This document shows positions 20,737-30,652 of a DNA stretch of 64,000 nt, piece after piece (the stretch's first letter is position 1; each line of letters starts with the position of its first letter). The stretch lies in assembly GCA_036186865.1 (NCBI GenBank), contig AP025053.1:7770707-7834706 (forward strand), read 5' to 3'. The translations under genes and the position numbers were made by a program. The notes beneath the pieces are model-generated. The model ran no database searches. It was not told the origin of the DNA and worked only from the letters and a program-made list of their open reading frames with translations. This DNA is from Eustoma russellianum (lineage: Eukaryota; Streptophyta; Magnoliopsida; Gentianales; Gentianaceae).

Positions 20737-23700
20737 TGTAGAGAAAAAGGGGTTTGAGTGATTTTCAAATACATGATTTAAATGTGCACAAAAACGAGCA
20801 TAAGATAAAACGTGCATGATATAAACAAACGTGTGCATGATATTGCTTAGTACTTGCCTTATTTAGCTTATATATAATGTTGCCGGACTAACGAGCCATG
20901 AAGCGTTCAAGCTTACATCATGTGGCAAACATTTGTTGTATTTATACTATTTTCAGGTGCCACCATTAATGAACTAAACTAGTTCATTAAGTGAAGTACT
21001 TAGTTTAATAAACTAAGTAGTTCATTAAAGGAAGCCACATTTGGAAAAGGAACAAAGGCAACAAAGCTAAGGAAGGAAAGTTTTCTCCTCCTCCCCATCT
21101 TAATTACACACGCCAATATACATATATATTACACATATTTTCATATTTTTTGAAAAAGACACATACACATGTATTCCAACGTACTACCGACATGTTATAC
21201 ATTTTATGTACATACGTTAACGTCACACCACTATACTTAACTCATATTTATGATTATATTCAGGTCTTATATCATATGATATAAGATATGGTGATGACAA
21301 ATCAAATACGACACGATAAAAGGTTCTAAACCGAAATTTGTCGTATCGGGCGAATACCAAAACTTCGCCAACGTGTCACGTACTTGCCATAAATAAATGG
21401 CCAGCCCATATACATCAAAATATGAATGTAAATTTCGTGCACATGACATAATAATCAGCCAAAAATACTTTCCATGTTGGCACACACAAATTACTCCACA
21501 TTAAGGCCAAAATGTGAAGATTCCAAGTTTAATTTTGTCACATGCTAATGGTACCACTTTAAACCAGCCAAGTGCTGTGATTTAAAGTATATATTATATG
21601 TATTATGTATAACATAATATATATAACATGTGTAAAAGTTGGAATTTAAATTAGAGAAAAATCGGGTAATCGATAAATATCGAAAATTCGGTTTTCTACG
21701 CACATAACATGGAACGTTTTTCTTGTACATCATGTGACACGTATCTAGACACTTTTTACATATGATATACATCTTAAAGTGTTCTAGAAAATTAAATTAA
21801 TGGCTGATTGGAATATTACATGTGTGTATTATTAAATGTGCACTATTTTACAAAGTTAGCAAAAATAAATTTCAGCACATGTATGCATATCATATAACGT
21901 CACATACAGCTGATTTGAAGCACATGTGGAGCTTTGTTGGCATATTGATTGGTCAAGGATCAATCAAACATTGTTGGTGAATTGAAGAGAGAAGCTACAA
22001 ATGGTAAGAATTCAAGGTATATCTCTCTTATGTCAAATGCTGAAAATTTCAGCATACTAAACTTAAGCTGGCCGAATTTTGCTTATTAATGTGATATATT
22101 TTGTCATCTTTTATTAGGTGATTGATTAGAAGAAGATATGGTAAGGTTTTGAATATTATTTAAAATAAATAAATGGTGATATTATACATATCACATGCTG
22201 AAAATTTTTCAGCATGTGTACAAGGTGTATGGCCGAATTTGAAGAGCAAATTGTGTCCAAGTTCATTTCTTAATTGGTAGCAATACTTACCATAGATTGT
22301 TGATTCATTTTTATGATGAAAAATCAAAGAATAATTGGTATTATTTTGAAAGAAAAGGAAGGATGCACATGCTGAATTTTCAGCATGGCAAGAGTGACTT
22401 AATGGCCGAAATTTTCATAGGATTTGGAAGACTTTCTTTGTCTTGCAATTTATGGTGTATTTCTTAAATTATGGAATGATTTTGTGATTGATTTTTGGCA
22501 CATGTTAAAGTGTATATCTCAGATTTTTTCCATGTCATCATGATGACAATGTTGAACCAATAAGGAGGTGCCAAGTAAGCGAAGATTAAATGATCATCCA
22601 ATAAGAAGATGCCAAGTAAGCAAGACATTGTCACAATGATGTCTTACACTCTCTCAAGGACTTAAAAGATAATTTTCAAGAGGGGGAAGGCTACACAAGG
22701 GGCGGCTGCACATGTTAAAAAGAAAGAGAAGAGAGCAAACAAAACAAGGCCAAGCATTGCAAAATCAAGTGATCAAAAGCCTAGCTCTTCTTCTTCTATA
22801 TTATCTTTCTTTCTTACTTCTTGTAAGCCTATTGTATTCATATCTTTCAATCTTGAATAGGCTTGACATAGACCATCATTCATTATATATCTTTGTAAAA
22901 GATTGATCAAGGTGTGATCAATCTTCATTCTTGCGAGGTGGTGGTGTTCGTGTGAATTGTACTCGTCATACAAGGTTTGTAAATGGTTGGAGTTAGGTGT
23001 AACTCTATCAATCCTGTGGTAAGGTGTAATGCGTGTGTGTGATTAGCGTGAACCAAGGAAGGTGTTCCTTGAAGACTGGAGTAGGTTGTTGATAACCGAA
23101 CCAGTATAAAATTCTTGGTGTCATTTACTTTCAGCACTGATTTTCTGTTTCAGCACTGTTTATTGTTTTTAATCACGTTCGTAAAAATAGTAAACGAATT
23201 TCAAAAATCACGACACTTTCAGAAAATATAACCACACGTTCTAGGGTTCTTTTGGCGCAAGTTTCAACCCTTTTGGACAAGTATAAGTCATTCAAACATC
23301 CAAAGTTCTGAGACTAGTGCAGTCTAATTTTCAGGCTTGCAAAGGTTGAGACTTTGATCGTATTTGACTAACTTCCCAAAAGAATTTTTCAAAACTGTTT
23401 CAACCCATTTAAATATAAAATATAAGGGGTTAGTGGTTAAATTTTCAGAGCATTTGGAGTTGTGTACAAATAGGAATTAATTTTTCAAATCAGTGTATCG
23501 GTTCTGGCAGATTTGCGTGATCTGACCACCAACGAATTTTCAAGGGGTTAGAGGTTGAATTTAAATCTGAAATTTTTAGGAGACACTCATAACATCTGAG
23601 GCTAAGTTCTCTCTAAATTTCAGAATTTTTGAAGACCTCTAACCTGGTTTTAAAAATGTTTTAAAACAGGTCCTGAAAACAGAATCTGTTTTCAGAAGTT

Positions 23701-23791
23701 GAATTGGTTAGGTTTAAAGAAATTTTAAAAACCACACTTTCCGCACCACCTATTCAACCCCCCCTTCTAGTGGTGCCTTGCAGATCCTACA
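20737..23791 (+). repeat. 3' LTR of the family-A derivative (reference full LTR)
   Basis: TGTAGAGAAAAAGG at 20737 to CAGATCCTACA at 23791, TG...CA, 3,055 bp. It matches the solo LTR at 10837-13871 (reverse) and the truncated copy at 54401-56755 (reverse). It contains several ACATGCTGAAA..TTTCAGCATGT palindromes (about 22195 and 22370) and the near-palindrome CTGAAAACAGA/TCTGTTTTCAG near its end. Confidence 0.92.
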
Positions 23792-24394
23792 TAACGTAGT
23801 ACAAACACATGGACATAAAGGAAATATCTTCATTTCTTACAAACATGTTTAAAGTACATCCGAAAATGACCATCCTAAATGACAAAAACGAAGCAACCAT
23901 TAACCATTAACCATAAACATCAGCAGTTCCACCAACAGAAACCATCCCAAGGCATTCAACTACCAGCAACAACAAAATCAAAACCAGAAACATCAGAGTC
24001 TTCCCAAGGCATCCCACGACCAGGAACATCAAGCAAAAACCAAGAACCAGCAGAAACATTATTCATCATCAGCAAACGGAAACCGGCAACCAGAAACCAG
24101 CAACCAGAAAAACAGCACCTATCATAGCCATCCCACGACCAGCATTTTCACCTAAAAAGAAACCAGAAACAGTATACAGAAAGGGGCAATTAGAAAAAGC
24201 AACTATCATAGGCATCCCAACGACCAGCAACAAAAAACCTTCACAGCAACATTCCTAAGCCCACGACCAGCAAACAAGGCAAAAACAAGCAGACAACCAG
24301 CATCAAAACAGACACAACACTAACCCAAACGTAACAACATACACAACAGAAGAAAATAGAGACAACCTTATTCGAACAGCAAACAACTGATACC
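23792..24394. repeat. A/C-rich degenerate repeat tract (ACCAGCAAC / AACCAGAAAC units)
   Basis: From about 23880 to 24340 the plus strand is made of loosely repeated CAACCAGAAAC, CCAGCAAC and CATCCCA(A)CGACCAGC units. It lies in the MULE just downstream of the coiled-coil gene and may be its 3' untranslated part. It has no convincing coding frame. Confidence 0.6.
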
Positions 24395-24781
24395 CTAAAA
24401 CTCTTCGTCAAAAGAAAACGAAGCACCCAAGGTCTTCAGTTTTGCCTTCATCTTCTCAGATTTGACTTTTTCGACTTCAAGTTTTTTAGTTAATTCTCTC
24501 ACCCTGGCATCGACATCGTCCACTCTTGAACCCTCCAAGTCTTGCTTCTCACTCACCCAATAATAATTATCCCACAGTTTACCAATCTCAGTCTGAGGAT
24601 CATATTCCGGGCTCTCTGCTTTCTTTGGAACGGATACAGCAGATTCCTCAACAATTTCCTTCTGCTTAGGCCGATTCTTTGGAAATCATGTATGTCTCTC
24701 TGGAATCCTAGGTGCACTGGCACCTTCAACGGGGTCTTTCTTTTGTTTCTTAGGGGTAATAAATTTTTGTGGGGAAGACAT
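24395..24781 (-). pseudogene. Small acidic/basic coiled-coil protein of the MULE, one nonsense codon
   Basis: The minus strand from ATG at 24781 gives a 128-codon frame ending with TAG at 24397-24395, interrupted only by TGA at codon 32 (24688-24686). It starts MSSPQKFITPKKQKKDP, has a Lys/Pro-rich N-terminal third, a middle segment with DNYYWVSEKQDLEG, and a C-terminal heptad-like coiled coil (VRELTKKLEVEK..KMKAKL, about residues 95-118), ending SFDEEF. A TATAAATA box lies 88 bp upstream of the ATG. I do not recognise the family. Its place, convergent with the transposase and beside the GRF gene, suggests an accessory protein of the transposon, comparable in position only to maize mudrB. The stop may make this copy null. 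Confidence 0.62.
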
Positions 24782-24868
24782 AGTTTTTGAAGAAAAGAAT
24801 GTAGATGGATACATGAGAAAAGAGATACATTTTTTGCTATGGCAAGAAAAATATAGACCACCACAGGC

Positions 24869-24876
24869 TATTTATA
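24869..24876 (-). promoter_or_regulatory. TATA box of the coiled-coil gene
   Basis: The minus strand reads CCTGTATAAATAGCC. The 88-bp spacing to the ATG allows a start site about 30 bp downstream and a short leader. Confidence 0.6.
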
Positions 24877-25256
24877 CAGGTGAAGGGAACAATACCAAGA
24901 GATGAAGAAGCTTTTGGGATTCTCAACAAATTTATTGTCATTATCAACATTGATGTTTGAGAAATAAAGGGAATGCATCCTACACGTTTCTTCTGATGCA
25001 TTGGACAACCATTACCATTCTTTTGCAAAACTTAAACACATGCCACTGCATTGCAATTAAGGCTCAAACATATAACACTTCACACACTACCAAACGGCAA
25101 CCCTTCTGTTTCCCCAAGAAAAATCATTAAACTGATAACTTATCTGCACAGTCAAACATGCAAACATCACAACCACAATAACTACACTCCATCACCACAC
25201 TCGCATGCCACAACTCATACACAAAGTACATCAGCATATCTGCACACACTTTACCA

Positions 25257-25637
25257 TCATTTCACGAAAATAGACCAAATCACACAAAAGTTTTGGATTC
25301 CTAGGCTCACAAACATCAAAATCTTCAAATTGGACATGCTAGATTTCATCATTACAATTTCAGATTTATATGCCTCCTCATATGTGTTGGTGTGCTTGAT
25401 GATGCATCTTCCCACATCATTATCCCTGTAGTATGGTTTGCACCAAGCCCAGTAGTCATACTTTCGTCCTCTTTGCTGGTCACATACGAAATACAATAAT
25501 CCCTTTGTAGGCTTTTCGCTCTTCACAATCTTTAAAGCAGCTTGATTACCACATTTGCAGAATTTGTACTCATAAATGAGTTCTAGAGAGCATTCATCAT
25601 CATAAAAGCCTCTACTGGTTGATGAAAATCGATCCAT
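25257..25637 (-). CDS. GRF-type zinc-finger protein with C-terminal membrane segment
   Basis: An intact 126-residue frame. The GRF-like finger spans about residues 26-70: FCKCGNQAALK, a KG(L)LYFVC segment, and YDYWAWCKP, giving C27, C29, C52 and C66 as possible zinc ligands. The canonical fourth Cys of the GRF motif is not in its usual place. After a polar linker the last 25 residues (NLKILMFVSLGI..FCVIWSIFV) form one hydrophobic helix, probably a membrane anchor. Plants have many such short GRF-finger proteins with a coiled-coil or membrane tail, of unknown role. This one lies inside the MULE on the strand opposite the transposase, so it is probably cargo or an accessory gene of the element. 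A TTTATAACC motif about 100 bp upstream is a weak TATA candidate. Confidence 0.75.
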   Translation of the reverse strand: MDRFSSTSRGFYDDECSLELIYEYKFCKCGNQAALKIVKSEKPTKGLLYFVCDQQRGRKYDYWAWCKPYYRDNDVGRCIIKHTNTYEEAYKSEIVMMKSSMSNLKILMFVSLGIQNFCVIWSIFVK

Positions 25638-25858
25638 TTAAGTTGATGACAAGGGTGGAATACGAAGGAATGAAGATGCGTTTAGCTACATATACCAGAG
25701 CATAAGAGTGAAGAGAAGCTGTGGCTGAGAAGGTCGGTTATAAAGAAGAAAGTAGGAAGATATTATCGTTGAGGGGCAGTTTAGGTATTAATTAATGCAA
25801 CTAAACTTTAATACTGCTGGGAACCGATTGCCGGGTGCATGTAGTCCAAATTTGCCAA

Positions 25859-25973
25859 AAATGACATTGTCCAAATCAGTCCAATAGTTCAGAGGGGTAA
25901 ATGATGTGATTTTAAACTTCAGGAGAGCAAAGAGTTAATTACGTATACTACAGAGGCAAAAGTTGATTAACCC
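25859..25973 (-). repeat. MULE right terminal inverted repeat
   Basis: Ends TGATTAACCC at 25973, the mirror of the left end. It is followed at once by TAAATTTAA and lies 178 bp before the ATG of the MAPR-like gene. Confidence 0.9.
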
Positions 25974-26151
25974 TAAATTTAAAGACATGCCATGATATTG
26001 TTTTACTCTCTTTAAGCTAGCCAGATATTCCGAATAGTGCGTTTTAAAACTCAGATTCGTGTGCAGGGTGCACCCCTCACTGGAGCTCTATTCCTCATCT
26101 CCTCCGCCTATCTACCCCATCGTTATAGCAAATCGGTCCAAGAATTTCCCG

Positions 26152-26460
26152 ATGGAGCTAACTCTTGAGCAGCTGAAGCAGTATGATGGAAGCAACCCAT
26201 CAAAGCCCATTTACGTGGCAGTCAAAGGCCGAGTTTTTGATGTGACCACCGGCAAATCCTTCTACGGCCCCGGTGGGTCCTACTGCATGTTCGCCGGCAA
26301 AGATGCCAGCAGAGCCCTTGCCAAAATGAGCAAGAACGATGAGGAAGTTGTCGGATCTCTTCAAGGCCTCACTGAGAAAGAGATGCAGACCCTTGATGAT
26401 TGGGAGAAGAAGTTTGAGGCTAAGTACCCTGTGGTTGCTACCCTTTCTGATCGAGAATGA
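26152..26460 (+). CDS. MAPR2-like: MAPR-family cytochrome b5-like (steroid-binding) protein, intact
   Basis: A single-exon 102-residue protein, the length expected for the short plant membrane-associated progesterone receptor homologues (At2g24940 type, about 100 aa). The cytochrome b5-like heme/steroid-binding fold runs through most of it: LTLEQLKQYDGS, KPIYVAVKGRVFDVT, then KSFYGPGGSYCMFAGKDASR, and GLTEKEMQTLDDWEKKFEAKYPVV at the end. The short forms lack the N-terminal membrane anchor, and this one does too. The frame stays open upstream to 26059, but MELTLEQL at 26152 matches the family start. Poly(A)-signal-like AATAAA motifs follow at about 26482 and 26643. It is the only clearly intact host gene in the window. 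Its promoter region was separated by the MULE insertion. Confidence 0.93.
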   Translation: MELTLEQLKQYDGSNPSKPIYVAVKGRVFDVTTGKSFYGPGGSYCMFAGKDASRALAKMSKNDEEVVGSLQGLTEKEMQTLDDWEKKFEAKYPVVATLSDRE

Positions 26461-28084
26461 AAACTTGGGTCAGAATCAGAAATAAAAACAAGATTTACTG
26501 AATACTTAACCTTGCTGTCATTGCTTGTGTATTCGGTGGAATTTGGCTTGTGGGTTTCTGTAATTGCTGAGAATTTTATGGTTTTCTGTTGATTGGGTGT
26601 GTCTGATCTGGTGTATAAGGTGGCTTGCTGAGTGGTTGGATGAATAAATGATTGTGTTTGGACTATTAAATCGTTGATGTATTAGTATCTTGTAAACCCT
26701 TTATACCTGAATTGCATATTGTACTAGCAATTTATAGCAAACCCATATGTGCATCCCTTTATACCTGAATTGCATATTGTACTAGCAATTTATAGCAAAC
26801 CCATATGTGCATCATCTGTTAATACGCTTACACAGCCAATATTCAAGCAAAAAAATCCTTTTTTTCCCCTTGCTATTCATCCCGTTTCGAGGATTAAAAG
26901 AAGTGCAATGGTTGGTGCCACATTCTGTTCATGACCAATTTTAAAATGCTTCTAGTTACTCTAATGAAGTGTATGATTAGGACCATCTTCCCCTCTTGGT
27001 ATTATTCTGTTAGATTGGACCATTAGACCATTAGTACTTTTAGTTGCTATATAAGCAAAATGAAGCCTCTGTGAGTAGCCTTTTGCAGACTTCCTATGCT
27101 TTCTCTTATGGGACACTTAGGCAAGAGGGTTTTGTGCGATTAGGCACGTCATCGATCAGGTGGCTTGTGGATGTTCAAGCTGGTGGAGGATATTTTTCTT
27201 TATATGTAAATAAAGTAGAATCACTGTTTTATTTTATCTGTAAGCAGCCAATTTCCCATGTGAAAATTTAGCTAAATTGAAGCTTAGACGTGAACTGATC
27301 ATGTGAATGTTATCCTCTTGTCAGTCACCTGTTACTGTTAGCTATTGATCCCTAACTTGTTCTCTGATCATGTGAATTTGATCCCTTGTATCAATCAGTT
27401 ATTTTCTATTGATGATGCAACCTGATAGTGGAACCTAAACTTTGAGACACTGGCAATCCAACACGAAGTGATCATGATATGCAAGTGTCCTCTCGTTTCT
27501 AAACCAGTTAAAGAAATTGGCATGTGCATTGGCCATTGTACTGTGATTGATCCGGTACTAGCTTATATGGGCTGGCATTTCCCCGTGCTTCTAATTGGGA
27601 TTCTGTTGTCATGGTTTCTCTGCATTTTCGTTGTAGTGGTTGATATAAATTTTTTAGTTTAATGTTTTCATTCCTTTCCCGGGAGCATACATGACTTGGT
27701 TAGGGTTCTTTTCTTGACAAATTTGTTAATTAAGTGGCAAATGAGATGATTTTGAATCGACCAGATTCCCTGGATTTTGGATTGTTAACACAGATTTCTT
27801 GTCAATGGTGTGTTGTAAGTATGCAAGAACGGTAACTTGGAGTTTGGATGGCTGTGGGGTTTGTGCTCCATTGTTGGCTCTGGTGCCATTGATGCTGAGG
27901 ATCAGACAAGGACACACAACACAAACAGGCAACTTCTGTCCATGCCTTTAGACAACACCTATGGCTGCGCTGAATCTAGAATGAGCCTATGAGAATTTAC
28001 CCCCCTGCACAATACCAAAACTCTGCGGTCTCCTTACAAAAATCAGAGTTTAAAGAGTGCCTTGACGCTTAGCTTAAAACATGA
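26461..28084. other. 3' UTR of the MAPR-like gene and intergenic DNA
   Basis: AT-rich non-coding sequence. The first 200 bp probably form the transcript's 3' end. The rest shows no recognisable gene. It includes a 58-bp tandem duplication, listed separately. Confidence 0.5.
26697..26812. repeat. Perfect 58-bp tandem duplication
   Basis: The unit beginning CCCTTTATACCTGAATTGCA occurs at 26697-26754 and again at 26755-26812 without a difference that I can see. It is a recent local duplication downstream of the MAPR-like gene. Confidence 0.92.
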
Positions 28085-28260
28085 AAAATTGGCTGCGCTT
28101 CTTATATTATGAAGTAGCAGTTGATTGATACATCTTGACACAATTTTCATTATGAGCCATTGGGGAACCACATCTGTATTGTATGGCTGTGTACATCCGA
28201 CCTCCTATACTCCGCCATAGACGGGAGTCTCTAAGGCAATAGGGTAATGTTGTTGTTGTT
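28085..28260 (+). repeat. SINE-like repeat, copy 3
   Basis: Runs from AAATTGGCTGCGCTTC to TAATGTTGTTGTTGTT. It shares the CCGACCTCC..CGCCATAGACGGGAG core with the other copies. The 5' part is shorter than in copies 2 and 5. Confidence 0.7.
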
Positions 28261-28811
28261 CCATATGGTTAGACAAATGTGTATGTAAACTTCATCTAGT
28301 TGGAAATTTGTCGTTTAAATTTAGGTCTTTTCATCCCCCTGGGACTTGAGATTAGAACTTTGAGGATTAAAGATATAAAGTGAACTTGTAAAATTTCCAT
28401 ACAAAGTTGCCGGAGAATTTTAATTGGCCATTATATTCTCATCTTGTAAAATGTTACACCAATTATCAGACAACTGAATGCATCTGTTGCTTCTCACTTG
28501 TTATAAAGAAAAGGTGGGAAAGGAAGGGGGTTGCAAATCAAACTCTTCATGACATCAAAATTACTAATTTGAAACCTGAACATACGGCGGATACAATCAA
28601 AGCAAATTTAGACAAGAAATCAGAGTAGAGACCACCATAAAGCATATTTGTGCAGTATATGTTGTGATTGAGGCTGTGTTTCACTCTTTTTCCTTACAAT
28701 ACCACCTCTTCTAAACAGGCTTCAAATCTTTATACCACCCATCTCTGTTGTTTGAGCTTGCCATAATTTAGGACCTCAGTTTAACGCTTCCTAATAAATC
28801 AAAATGAATCA

Positions 28812-28997
28812 CTAAACTGTTACGTTTCTTATATGGTTAAGTAGCAATTTATTGACACAGTTTAACGCAATTTTTATTATGAGTCATCGAGAAACAACTT
28901 CTGTGTGTTTCTAACACATAGGTATGGTTGAGTACATCCGACCCCTGCATACCTCGCCATAGACAGGAGCCCTAAGACAATGGGGTAATATTGTTGT
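28812..28997 (+). repeat. SINE-like repeat, copy 4 (diverged)
   Basis: GTTTCTTATATGGTTAAGTAG through AACAACTTCTGTGTGTTTCTA to GGGGTAATATTGTTGTA. It has the same order of blocks as the other copies, with more substitutions. Confidence 0.68.
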
Positions 28998-29894
28998 AGA
29001 CAATGCAGCCTTGTTTGAGCTGCCATAATTTTCGTCCAAAAGAGTGCAGCTCATCGCCTGAACCTTGCGTTAATTGAGCTAGGTTTAGTTGGGAGAAGCA
29101 AGTAAATGAGAGAAGCGGGAGAGGAGAAAATAATAGACAATGAAAAAGGAGGGTATTTCTGGAGGGAAAAAAAATGTCAATTTTAAGACGCTGTATCATA
29201 TACTTTTTCCTCATCGGAATGGAATTAATCTGGAATCTGTGGAAGAAGGATCCTGTGATAGAAATGTCTGGAGAAAATTTTTTTTTGCAAGAGGCATGCC
29301 GTTTTGCATAGCCAATCGTTCAGTGGGCATGACATTGCTATGGACATTGAAAGAGCTCAGCTCTGCTACTGTTTCCTGAGGTGTTTGATATACTACTGAT
29401 TTTTATACGAGAGGATTTTTTTAACCCAAAAAAGAAAAGAACAAATGGGAGGGGAAACCGAGCTCAAGAATTCATGGTAGGGGAGACCCTACTCAATCGT
29501 TATACCAATAAGTTTTTCACAAAATGGAATGTGTTTCTTATCAAAGAGTGCTCGATATGATGCTTTTATGAGAGTTTAATATAACGACTACTAAAACAAA
29601 GAGAAACCTAAAGGTTTTAAATTTGGACCCTATAGACATCTCACTCAAGACAGTAAGAGCATAGGCTTCATGTGAGATTGAATGGCGTTTCGTGAACAAA
29701 TAAAGATGCAAACTTTGACTCGTTTGAGAAGAAGTGCAAGCAACGATCTATTGGCCTTCTTTCTTATAGTTCAATGTTTTGACGATATTTTTAATATTGG
29801 GACATGGCAACCGAAACAGCCATTTTCGTTTTTTCCCTTTTTTTTTTCTTTTTTTTTATGAAGAAAGCATTGAGAGTGTTGTTTTGTGGGGTTA
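28998..29894. other. No gene recognised
   Basis: The 79-codon open frame at 29140-29379 has no recognisable domain and is not supported as a gene. T-rich tracts occur near 29835-29860. Confidence 0.45.
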
Positions 29895-30065
29895 GGATCC
29901 TCTCACCCTAAATCTCTCACCCCATACGACACCGCGCAACATGTAGCAGCAGGGGTGGGTGGTGAGGCTAGATGCGGGTCACACTCATCTAGCCTCACCA
30001 CCCATCCCTGCTGCCACGTGTCGCGCGGTGACGTGTGGAGTGAGAGGAAAGTGGGTGAGGTCATC
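29895..30065. repeat. Fold-back hairpin with about 80-bp arms
   Basis: The left arm (29895-29974) ends GGTGGTGAGGCTAGATG and the right arm (29986-30065) begins CATCTAGCCTCACCACC, with an 11-nt loop. The inner 45 bp pair almost perfectly and the outer parts pair with mismatches. It is far more GC-rich than its surroundings and carries a CACGTG core (about 30015). It may be a small MITE or a hairpin RNA locus. Confidence 0.85.
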
Positions 30066-30106
30066 CCTGTTTTGTGACCATAAACATGATTTTGTAGTAC
30101 ACTTTT

Positions 30107-30180
30107 TGGACTGACAATGATCTTGTGCATTGTCCTTGGACAATGATCTTGTGCTTTGTCCGTTGACAATGATTTTTTTG
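30107..30180. repeat. Short tandem repeat (GACAATGATCTTGTGC units)
   Basis: GACAATGATCTTGTGCATTGTCC is followed by GACAATGATCTTGTGCTTTGTCC and a third partial GACAATGAT, about 30 bp apart. The units contain inverted GACAATG/CATTGTC segments. Confidence 0.75.
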
Positions 30181-30374
30181 GAATATCCCAGTGTGACAAA
30201 TTGATCAATAAGATGGAATGCTCAATAAATTAGAAACAATAATAATAAAATCGATAAATTATATACTCCAGAAAAGATATTTATTTTTTATTTTGGATTT
30301 CTCAAAAATATGTGCACTTCTCATTCTTAGTTTTAAAGATTATTTGATCTTGCAATATTATCTTTATCAATGCT

Positions 30375-30652
30375 AAGAGAAAATTTTCCATTTCAAATGG
30401 AGTCAAGACCATACTCTTTTTTGACTTTGAAATATGATGGAATAAAGCAAAATGACTTACTAAATTGGCTGCGCTTCTTATATTGTGAAGTAGCAGTTGA
30501 TCGACGCAGCTTGACGCATCATTATGGGTCATCGGAAACAACCTCTGTGTGTTTCTAACACATGGGTATGGTTGCGTACATCCGACCTCTTTACCTCGCC
30601 ATAGACGGGAGCCTCTAAGGCAATGGGATAATGTTGTTGTGTTGTTGTGTAA
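30375..30652 (+). repeat. SINE-like repeat, copy 5 (longest)
   Basis: Runs from about AATGGAGTCAAGACC through GGCTGCGCTTCTTATATTGTG and GGTTGCGTACATCCGACC to a GTTGTTGTGTTGTTGTG tail. It aligns with the reverse of 15118-15380 over about 270 bp, which defines the family's extent. Confidence 0.75.

Larger units (their letters stand above)
19254..23791 (+). mobile_element. Family-A SIRE-like derivative: hairpin 5' end, partial gag, full 3' LTR
   Basis: The order is: an inverted-repeat LTR end (19254-19466), primer-binding site, shortened gag, purine tracts, and a 3.06-kb LTR (20737-23791). Protease, integrase, reverse transcriptase and RNase H are absent. The flanks are GAACG on the left and TAACG on the right, a 5-bp duplication with one mismatch. 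It lies inside the MULE and is therefore younger than that insertion. It would need all enzymes in trans. Confidence 0.88.
15807..25982. mobile_element. Mutator-like element (MULE) with 9-bp TSD, nested retroelement inside
   Basis: The element spans 15816-25973 between perfect copies of TAAATTTAA (15807-15815 and 25974-25982), the 9-bp duplication expected of Mutator transposons. Terminal inverted repeats of about 115 bp start GGGTTAATCA. Inside are a plus-strand MuDR-type transposase (16613-18984) and, in the right half and convergent with it, a GRF zinc-finger gene and a small coiled-coil gene. A 4.5-kb family-A retroelement (19254-23791) sits between the two halves. Without it the MULE is about 5.6 kb. 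The transposase is dead, so this copy is non-autonomous now. Confidence 0.93.

Noticed and set aside
23879..24127. 82-codon plus-strand open frame rich in Gln, Pro, Thr and Ser
   Set aside because: It comes from the A/C-rich degenerate repeat tract and has no independent support.
25051..25431. 126-codon plus-strand open frame
   Set aside because: Overlaps the minus-strand GRF gene and its leader, is His/Thr/Ser-rich low-complexity sequence and has no domain.
29140..29379. 79-codon open frame
   Set aside because: No recognisable domain, no promoter or family support, and it is flanked by repeats; treated as chance.
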